Assembly: GCA_016165875.1 (NCBI GenBank)
Contig: JABBOT010000032.1
Span: 1,985,613 to 2,049,612, forward strand
Length of the DNA: 64,000 nt
Direction: 5' to 3'
DNA from: Acanthopleura granulata
Taxonomy: Eukaryota > Mollusca > Polyplacophora > Chitonida > Chitonidae
The notes under the pieces are model-generated. The model made no database searches, had not been told where the DNA came from, and worked only from the letters and a program-made list of their open reading frames with translations. Shown here piece after piece: positions 56,935-64,000 of the stretch (the stretch's first letter is position 1; each line of letters opens with the position of its first letter). Both the position numbers and the translations under genes were made by a program.

Positions 56935-58240
56935 CTGTCTACTTCCAGATGCTGATCACTGTGTTTTACATCCCTCTGATTGTTATAATGGACCTAGTCG
57001 GAGCGCATAGTCGTCAAACACGACTAGGGGTACTATTCAAACATGTCGGTGATAGAACATGGGAGAGTGCGGCATATACTGCACTCTCCATACCGAGCTA
57101 ACCTATACATTCTCCTAAATAGGTACATCCAGTCCGTCCCTATGAAGAAGGTTGACGTGTGAATTGAATTAACTCCATGTGTTCATTCCCGGGATCCTTA
57201 TTGTTGTCATTCGTTGTACTAACTCGCTATGTAAGTCCTTTGCAGACTCATGTTATTGATGGAGATTCTAAAACCCCACAAATCGCACGGAATGTAGTAT
57301 TCCAAACTGTATCTTGGAATCCATGGTCTATAGGTTTAAGTATATTTGCGTGGTAGCTAATTCTAGGTAGGTGAATTTCCAGGTTGTTTCATATCATGTC
57401 ACAGTAAGTCATCTCGTATTTGAATTCTCTGCAAGTGACCTTCCTTCAGCTAACCTTATCAAGCCGCCTGGTGACGACCACAGCGCGAGAGTAATGACTC
57501 TACCTGCGGCGGCTAAGTGTAGATCATGCCTTGGTAAATCGGTTAGACTATCTCTAATCACTTGCTAGACACGTGACTTCAGTTACAATTATACAAAGTG
57601 GGCATCCAAACTTTATTCTCAAGAACTGTAACCGTGGCATAGAACTATATGGTAAACATTCACTCCTCCTTAATCTTGGAATGTTGCGTTCTACGTGCCT
57701 GATACTGCTCTTCGATAGTTACAGAGTCGCCCGAATCAGCCAGGGGATGTGCCGAGCCTTGGATTTATGTTCCTCGTGATGTATGCCCTTCCTTCATCCA
57801 GCCAGGAGACGTGCCGCAAGCTTTTCGATCACCCATGATAATGGAAGAGATATGACGACTTCACGCGCAGCCATTATTAGAAAAATATATATATATATAT
57901 ATATGTGTGTTCTTGTGATAAATGCATGTTCCCATGCGATGTTCGTTCTCATTGTTTCCATCTTAAATACATTTTATCTTCTTCCACGTAGCTAACGAAC
58001 TGTTTGATGTGGTAATCGATTCAAATCATGTCTGATCAATGTTGTAATCGCTTCATTGTTTGGTGTTGTAATCGATTTTCTATTTGTGTACGATAAATAC
58101 TTCCACAAATCATGTTTGACGTCGTGCTGTAGCAATTGTACTTTAGTTTTATCTAGTTCCACTTCATGTAAACACATTGAGGGATTTTCATCTGGGCCAT
58201 CCTCTAAACTTAATAACACGTGAGGTCACGTTCTTTTTCG
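56935..58240 (+). other. Spacer between pol and 3' LTR
   Basis: About 1.3 kb without a recognised gene, and no env-like frame. It contains hairpins CCTAGTCG/CGACTAGG (56,993-57,028) and GGAGAGTGC/GCACTCTCC (57,062-57,089), a (TA)n run at about 57,886-57,903, and three short GTAATCG(A/C)TT repeats near 58,012-58,075. Confidence 0.6.
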
Positions 58241-58250
58241 AGTGGGGGGA
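58241..58250 (+). promoter_or_regulatory. Polypurine tract
   Basis: AGTGGGGGGA, three bases before the 3' LTR. It is the usual primer for plus-strand synthesis. Confidence 0.8.
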
Positions 58251-58253
58251 TAA

Positions 58254-59091
58254 TGTTACGAGACACATGTGGTGATTACATGTGTCGGGGTTGGGATCCG
58301 CGTAAGTTTAAGGCCCACACAAGGTGATTAAATTCACGGTCGGGTTTAAGTTCGTTTGGCGTGACTGATTGTCCAGATGGGACAATCCTACATCATGGCC
58401 CAAGCTGAAATTCCCACAGATGTGTCAGAGATGGTTCTCGCCGTTGGTCCCCATTAATGTTACCCAAAGGAGGAAAGAGAGCACCTCCAGACGATACATT
58501 AAGTGAGATAACGCAGGCTTCAAAAATTACGACCGGTAATTTAGAATCAAAAGATTTACTTGTTCACTGCTATATAAGCGAATCCCCCAGTTTCAATTAA
58601 AAATAGAAGCAGAAGTCTTTTGGCCACTCATACGCTACGTTACTGTGCTTCCTGATACCCCCGATCTAAGACTATAACTTCTCTCCTTTGGAGATACCCT
58701 CCGCTTTCGGATTTCACCAAATTGAACTGGGATTGACTTGTTTTGGCTGGCGGTCGCTCTCTCTCCACTTTGAACCAGGGACAGCGGCACATAGTAAGTA
58801 TAAGTAGTAAGTATATATTAAAGAACTCCTTTCTTGTTATTTAACCCCTTGTCGTTGTAGTCACTTTGTCCACAGGTTTATCTATAAAACTATATAGTTT
58901 TATAAAGGTTACGGGTATAGTTAGTGGCAACCTCAGCGCACAGTTTCCACTCTGCACGTTGTGTTACCTAGTTGTGTCTGACAAGACTATATAGGCTCCA
59001 TCGTGAGGGTTTCCCTAAGACGCTTCCACTCAAAACGCTTCCTCTACAAACTCTCGGATCAAGTAGCCACACGAGCCCTTACCCCGTATCA
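58254..59091 (+). repeat. 3' LTR
   Basis: 838 bases. It retains a perfect GACACATGT/ACATGTGTC inverted repeat near its start (about 58,262-58,287) that is mutated in the 5' LTR, and it lacks four bases (TGCG) present at about 51,231 in the 5' LTR. Confidence 0.95.
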
Positions 59092-59095
59092 GCTT

Positions 59096-59710
59096 CAAAC
59101 CACACAACTTGATAGATGCGACTAGAGTTTTTGAGGGCATCAATGATAGTTGGCCTACAAAAGCTAATAGTCAATGAAATGGAATGCTGGTACCCTGACT
59201 GTAACTAAAAGTTCTCTATCAGGTGTCAGGATTGATCGTTACAGAGATACATGCACACACGCTGCCTGAGACACTTTCAAGTGGTAACTTAACATGTCAC
59301 TACATGTATGTATTATGAGTGTCATTAACATTGTATTCCCTATAATTATAATATAAAACATTTATTGTCTGACAGCTGATACTCACTATACTTACCCGTA
59401 AGATAAAGTTGATGGACGTTTTACGTCACAACTTAAATATCATGGATCCCTTCAATGCCGACCATTTGTTTGTTTTAAGCTGGTGCATTTAATCAATAAT
59501 AAGAGACGAAACAAATTATTTATGCAGAGGAGTGATCACACTTGCTAAAACATGACCTTTTTTTTGGACTGCTCTGATGTACATGCTGTTGATTGTTAAG
59601 TAAAGAAATACAGTATGCATACTATAAATTACAACCCATGTTAAAGCTCGTTACTTATGCAATTAATATTGTCCAGCTTCGATATTGCTGTCTTGTTTTT
59701 GTTAATATAG
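59096..59710. other. No gene seen
   Basis: AT-rich sequence upstream of the SET-domain exons. It is probably intron, or the 5' region of that gene. Confidence 0.4.
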
Positions 59711-59844
59711 AAAAAGGTGTCTTCGCAGCAAAAGACATCGACAAAGGATCTTTCCTGTGTACTTATGAGGAAAAACTGTACTTAACTGAACATGAAAGAC
59801 GAAACCTACATTTTTGAATTCCAATTCAAACAAGAGACATACTG
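59711..59844 (+). pseudogene. SET-domain exon 1 of 2 seen, one-base frameshift
   Basis: The acceptor is tgttaatatag (AG 59,709-59,710) and the donor is GTGAAG at 59,845. The N-terminal SET motif reads KGVFAAKDIDKGSFLCTYEE, then LYLTEHERRN. At about 59,805-59,806 the frame is one base too long. The shifted frame gives YIFEFQFKQETY plus two bases (TG), which join the first base of the next exon to form TGG (Trp), followed by IDA. This exactly recovers the expected order of a SET domain, so the exon is real, and the extra base is either a recent mutation or an assembly indel. The direct frame stops at 59,815. Confidence 0.75.
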
Positions 59845-60941
59845 GTGAAGATTACCCATTTCATTAGTGGTTATTCAAATATGATTTGATGTCGCGCTGT
59901 TTTCATTTGCAGTGGTACTGCCTTCACTTTGGTTGGCAAAAATGAGCCTTTGGTCCTAATACGCGATTACTTTTTAACACTCTCTGAATTAACTCGTTGA
60001 TGTGAATTAAATCTGCCGGTATTTCCAAATCAAAGCTTTGTTAGTCCAAATTTTACATTTGTGGCCTTTGAAAGTATAGGTTAGTCGAACAGAAATGAGT
60101 CCCTGTAGGTGTGCAGTTGGTCCATTTGATGTAGCAGCAGGGCTTTCTGCACATCATTTTTTACCCGGGGTATTCTAGAGGGGGAAAAAACCCATTTTTA
60201 TCGCCGTGTGTAGGGCCAATGATTTTCCGTTTCAAAGGATATCGACATGTTCTAGTTCAGACTCTAGGAATTGCGTTTCAATTCCATTTTGTTACAAATA
60301 CCCCTACTTTTATCAAACCAAACCAAATTACAACAAAACGGAATTCCTAGGTCTGAATGGAAGATGTCGACACTGTTTGAAATGGAAAATCATATGACCC
60401 TGAGAAACTAGGGTCACTGAAGTCTAAAAAACACAATTTTAACTACAAACTAAGTGTAAAGGCAATGTTTTCCAAAAACATAGGGTAAAAGTACAAGATA
60501 AACTCAATATGGCCTACAAAAAACGAAAATATGGTGTTTCGTTGGCAAAATTTTGGACTTCCAGGAAAATACTGATACTGCCTGTTTCCAATGAGGGCAT
60601 AAAATCTGTGGAATGCTCAAGTGAGGTTTTATTCTCATTAATCATGTCCATATTAGTGTGATCATTGTAAGGAAAGAAATTGGCATCTAGTGGAATTATA
60701 AACAAACTTAACGAAGAAATATTTTGAACTCCTATATTTCACCAACAAGCTTTTATCAAGCTGAAGTCTTCCACTATGAAAATAGTTATTCATAATATAT
60801 TTGTGCAGCAAAAGAATTTCTTCATTGAATTTGGTTCTGTGATCACATCAGTAAAATAAACCATAATGTCCTGTCAAGTTGAGAACTTTTCCATCTTTTC
60901 ACTGGTTGGCCTTCAGTAATTAACATTTATCTCATTTTCAG
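59845..60941 (+). other. Intron between the two SET exons
   Basis: Begins GTGAAG, ends TTTATCTCATTTTCAG. It contains the MITE-like foldback at 60,213-60,400. Nothing else is recognised. Confidence 0.65.
60213..60400. mobile_element. MITE-like foldback in the SET-gene intron
   Basis: The left part (gggccaatgattttccgttt...) and right part (...aaatggaaaatcatatgaccc) are imperfect reverse complements over about 70-80 bases, including 'tcgacat', 'tctaggaatt' and 'attttgtt' with their mates. GGG/CCC mark the ends. Non-coding. Confidence 0.65.
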
Positions 60942-61140
60942 GATTGATGCCTTAGAAGACGATGGATCATATCGGTGTCTTCTAAATGATGGCCACAAGC
61001 TGCAAAATTGCATTGCTAAGCCGGTTTCCATAGATGGAAAACCATCAATTGCATTTTTCGAATGGAGGGATATCAGTGCAGGGGAAGAACTAAGATACTG
61101 TTATGGCAGTCGAAACAGTGATTATCCATGGAGATGTAAG
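60942..61140 (+). CDS. SET-domain exon 2 of 2 seen (KMT5A-like lysine methyltransferase)
   Basis: The exon is 199 bases, between TTTTCAG and a consensus donor GTAAGT at 61,141. It encodes IDALEDDGSYRCLLNDGHKL, QNCIAKPVSIDGKPSIAFFE, then WRDISAGEELRYCYGSRNSD and YPWRCK. ISAGEELRYCYG is the conserved cofactor/catalytic end of SET domains, with the catalytic-type Tyr in YCYG. The usual NHS motif is replaced by LNDGH. I associate this variant with an invertebrate family labelled KMT5A-like, which may not share KMT5A's H4K20 specificity. The substrate is unknown. The exon enters in phase 2 (one base completes the Trp) and ends on a codon boundary. Confidence 0.8.
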
Positions 61141-63904
61141 GTAAGTTTGCTGACCCATTTCCCTATACTAAGTACATGTATTTGCAAATATTGTAATTAT
61201 GTATTTCAATAGGTTATATGAAGTATGGTACACATGTGGCAAACTGTATTGTGTTGTGCTGGGTAGCTGAATACTTCAACTTTTCAAGATAAAGAGAGGC
61301 AGTTATTTTGAGGGGGGAATGAAGTTCACAGTACTTTCTGTTATCAAATTTAACAGTACTTCAAATTATGTTCTCATAACAACAATCTTGCTGATTTAAG
61401 AAATCTGCTGCGAAGACTGATGACAGGTAGGTTTGCTTCATGACTGATATTTCTTTGTGCATAAAACATCTGGGAGCAAATCATTCATAATAGTTTAAAC
61501 TTGTATTTCAGTGGTTACATGTTATATAACATAAATCATTCTTTTGTGATAATGTTTACTGCCAAAAAACCCGGACAGGATACATAGCATCGAGTCTAAA
61601 ACCAACAGAGGTAACATGGGTTCTTGGGGCTGTGTGGAAATATCCCTGGGCCTCAGCCAAATTTGATACCACTTTGAAAATGGGTCTGCTAATCCTGGGT
61701 CCTGTCACCATTAGGCATACAATATAAGTATAAATATTTTTGTTAATGTGGGTTTTAATTTCTTTTCCCTCAGAACCAGGGTGCTCGATGAGCTTACATT
61801 TTGTGGATTATCTAAGGTTTGTTTTAGAAAGAGCTGGATTTTACTGTCTTGCCTTATTGATTTGGAATTCTTGGTTGCTGATTTGCCTATTGCACATTTC
61901 CTTGATAAGTAAATTGTCCAATTACAGTAGTTTCACATTAGATCCTGATTGTTCGATGGACACATAAGCATATTTAAGAAAAGGCTGGAATTTGTCCAAA
62001 CATGAACAGGATTTACAGGTTCTAACTGCTTGCTGTATAAACTGTTTATTACGAGATGAAATCTTGTGATTATCAATGTGACAACTGACTTTGCAGGGGT
62101 CATTTTCATTTGAGAAAGGTATGTTTGTAATCCATCCAGAAATAGCTCGTTTCTGTAACATATTTACTAACAAGTCTATGACCTTTTGCGGATCAGGTCA
62201 TAGACCGTCGAGCCCGAGACAAATATTTGAACCTGAATTTGAGCTAAGTGAAGTTTGGCGACTAGAAACTTTGTACTCTTAAGTGTTATTTCACAACACT
62301 GAAAACAGTTGATATGTATTTGATGGACTCCTTGTGTGTCTAAAACAAGTTTTGGTTTGGTTTTTGACAAGAGAGAATTTCAGTGTCTACGCTACTGTAA
62401 AATGGTGAAATGGTAAATACACTTGCTTGTCTTGTAAATTGCAGAGATCAGGGAATTGGGTGTTACGTTGTTGTTTAAGTCCTAATTTATTGCTGACCAC
62501 TATCAGTAAACACCCTTCCTGTCACATCACTGCATTTGCAAGTCAGGCAGTAGAGACTTCAAGTTTCTAAAAATGTAATTTTGATGGCATTTTGGTTAGC
62601 TGATCAACAGACTCCAGGTACAGCCAGGTCACGGATAATTGATTGTTCCTTTCTCATGACCGCCCCTAATGTATATAAATTTGTCAGGAATAATGAAGGA
62701 TGTGTATAAATTATTGACCCTCTTTAAAAAGAGAAAAAATATTTTTGAATTCCCTGAAAAAGTCAAAAATGATATTTTGTTAAAATCAGTATTACACCAT
62801 GTTAAAGGACGTAAAAAATCTGTTGTGGAGTTACGTCATTTAACATGGTTTAACACCAGATTTAACTAAATACACTTTAGAACAACGGGCCTATCCTTAA
62901 AACATGAAGGTCAAATCAGCTTTTCGACATTACCGCTATATTAACGATACCACGTCACTTAGAACAACGAAACTTCACGAATGATCAAAGCTATTAGCCT
63001 ATATATAGGGTGTATATTGAGCCTCTGGAACTCTTGTTTATATTAAGGCCACGAGAAACAATTAACAATGGCCTCAATGCACATATAAAATGAGATATTC
63101 TGGGTTCACATTTGCATCCGAAACTATTTTACTGAAATATACATACACGCATTGTATAAATAGTAGTACTTCAGATACGAAGCTGAACAATTTAATGAAG
63201 AACATGTCAGTTTACATGAGTGATTTTTAAGCAAAGTGATTTTTATAGCAGCTGACCAGGCATTAGGTCACTTCATACCCATACCACTTCATACTTAATC
63301 TCTGCCAAAATTAACTATCCGAAATGTAGTTATATAAAATTTTAGCAGGGAAATCAATTAATTTATAGTTCTGTAACATTAGAGCACTTGATCCCATAAA
63401 AACCCTTGGGTTCTAGTTAATTTTATTTGTTTTGTTTCTTTTTTCTTTCATTGATTCTGCATGGAGATTTATTGTGTTGACACTCATGTTCCTGTTCCTT
63501 TGCCCATCATGCTTTAGAATTTACTTTTATTGCATAATAAATATCTTTAATAATACCACAATAATATTTACAACTGCTATTAGGTCACTGAATCTAAACG
63601 TATCCTAATACTTCAGCGGTAAGGAAGTATACTTTGAACATGTCTATAAGAAGCTTGCAGAGAAATCGCCCCCTTCCCCGGCTACACATAGTGGCAGTGC
63701 AGTTGACCTGTGCGAAGTGTGGCTTATCCAGTCATACATAGTAGTTGGGCATATATTTTATATAATATGGTTTAATAGCAAGGAGTATAGCAAGGAGTTA
63801 GTTATCCATAAGTAATCTGTTTTGTAGTATATTTTGCAGATCATAGTCTTGGATTTGGGATGTCGTCAACTAGACTTTATCAGTTGTTTTTTTTTTCTTT
63901 CAAG
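61141..63904. other. No gene seen; probable intron of the SET gene
   Basis: AT-rich, with several short frames and no domain. A 66-codon frame at 62,669-62,869 has no recognised features. Confidence 0.4.
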
Positions 63905-64000
63905 GAAACCAAGACAAGGATTCCGAGAGCGCACAGCAGAAGTGCCAGAGGATGGGAGACCAGCCTGGAGTTTGATGCTGGTTTTATAGTTGTGGGTTTT
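63905..64000 (+). CDS. Possible next exon (weak)
   Basis: A pyrimidine-rich tract ending in CAAG precedes 63,905. From there the frame that continues phase 0 stays open to the window end (ETKTRIPRAHSRSARGWETS and on). No domain is recognised, so this is only a possible continuation of the SET gene. Confidence 0.2.

Larger units (their letters stand above)
50422..59091 (+). mobile_element. Complete Ty3/gypsy LTR retrotransposon with chromodomain
   Basis: About 8.7 kb, flanked by GCTT duplications (50,418-50,421 and 59,092-59,095). LTRs begin TGTTACG and end CCGTATCA. Inside, in order, are a primer-binding site, gag, a -1 frameshift cassette, protease, RT, RNase H, integrase, a C-terminal chromodomain, a 1.3-kb non-coding spacer and a polypurine tract. 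Integrase following RNase H places it in the Ty3/gypsy (Metaviridae) superfamily, and the chromodomain suggests a chromovirus-type element. By eye the two LTRs differ at only about 15-20 positions plus short indels, so the insertion is relatively recent. One stop and one frameshift in pol indicate that this copy is not autonomous unless they are assembly errors. Confidence 0.95.

Noticed and set aside
56935..58240. Env gene of the LTR element
   Set aside because: No frame of adequate length, no signal peptide, no membrane anchor.

Overview
The window is AT-rich eukaryotic DNA, almost certainly from a marine lophotrochozoan and most likely a mollusc. The evidence is a tRNA-headed SINE present in more than a dozen copies, with a conserved 3' half ending in AAATAAATAAAT. 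It has the form I associate with mollusc genomes. Interrupted exons with GT-AG borders and several retrotransposon classes agree with this. There is no sign of bacterial gene organisation. The species cannot be named from the sequence.

Layout. Positions 1-12,240 hold no recognisable host gene. They contain three direct copies of an unknown long repeat (1,378-2,480; 4,215-4,580; 6,421-7,625), a plus-strand LINE relic (2,800-4,206), a near-perfect 46-bp-arm foldback (4,581-4,692) and one full SINE. Positions 12,245-23,428 are dominated by minus-strand copies of one APE-RT-RNase H LINE family. The best copy (17,861-23,340) lies inside an older copy of the same family and is bounded by a 13-bp target-site duplication. 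Positions 23,429-31,900 are mostly non-coding with scattered SINEs of two families.

Positions 31,940-35,560 form a GC-richer island of broken reading frames on both strands. At the level of pattern it resembles Polinton/adintovirus-type virion gene blocks, which is an inference. A dead Tc1/mariner element follows (36,225-37,085). A diverged tandem array with RFX-type X-box palindromes lies at 38,830-39,560. Positions 39,667-45,974 carry four minus-strand exon-like segments of one probable multi-exon gene, which has an RGKRGR region at one end and a SANT/Myb-like C-terminus at the other. It is damaged or incompletely modelled.

Positions 50,422-59,091 are a complete Ty3/gypsy LTR retrotransposon with 842/838-bp LTRs, a GCTT target duplication, gag, a textbook -1 ribosomal frameshift signal, and protease-RT-RNase H-integrase-chromodomain. 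One stop codon and one single-base frameshift interrupt pol. From 59,711 two exons of a SET-domain lysine methyltransferase gene follow on the plus strand, with a single-base frameshift in the first.

The mobile elements explain most of the sequence. The most informative signals are the gag-pol frameshift cassette, the palindromic LTR TATA region, the Gag zinc knuckles that both lack their last cysteine, the nested LINE insertion, the Polinton-like island, and the two damaged host-type genes.
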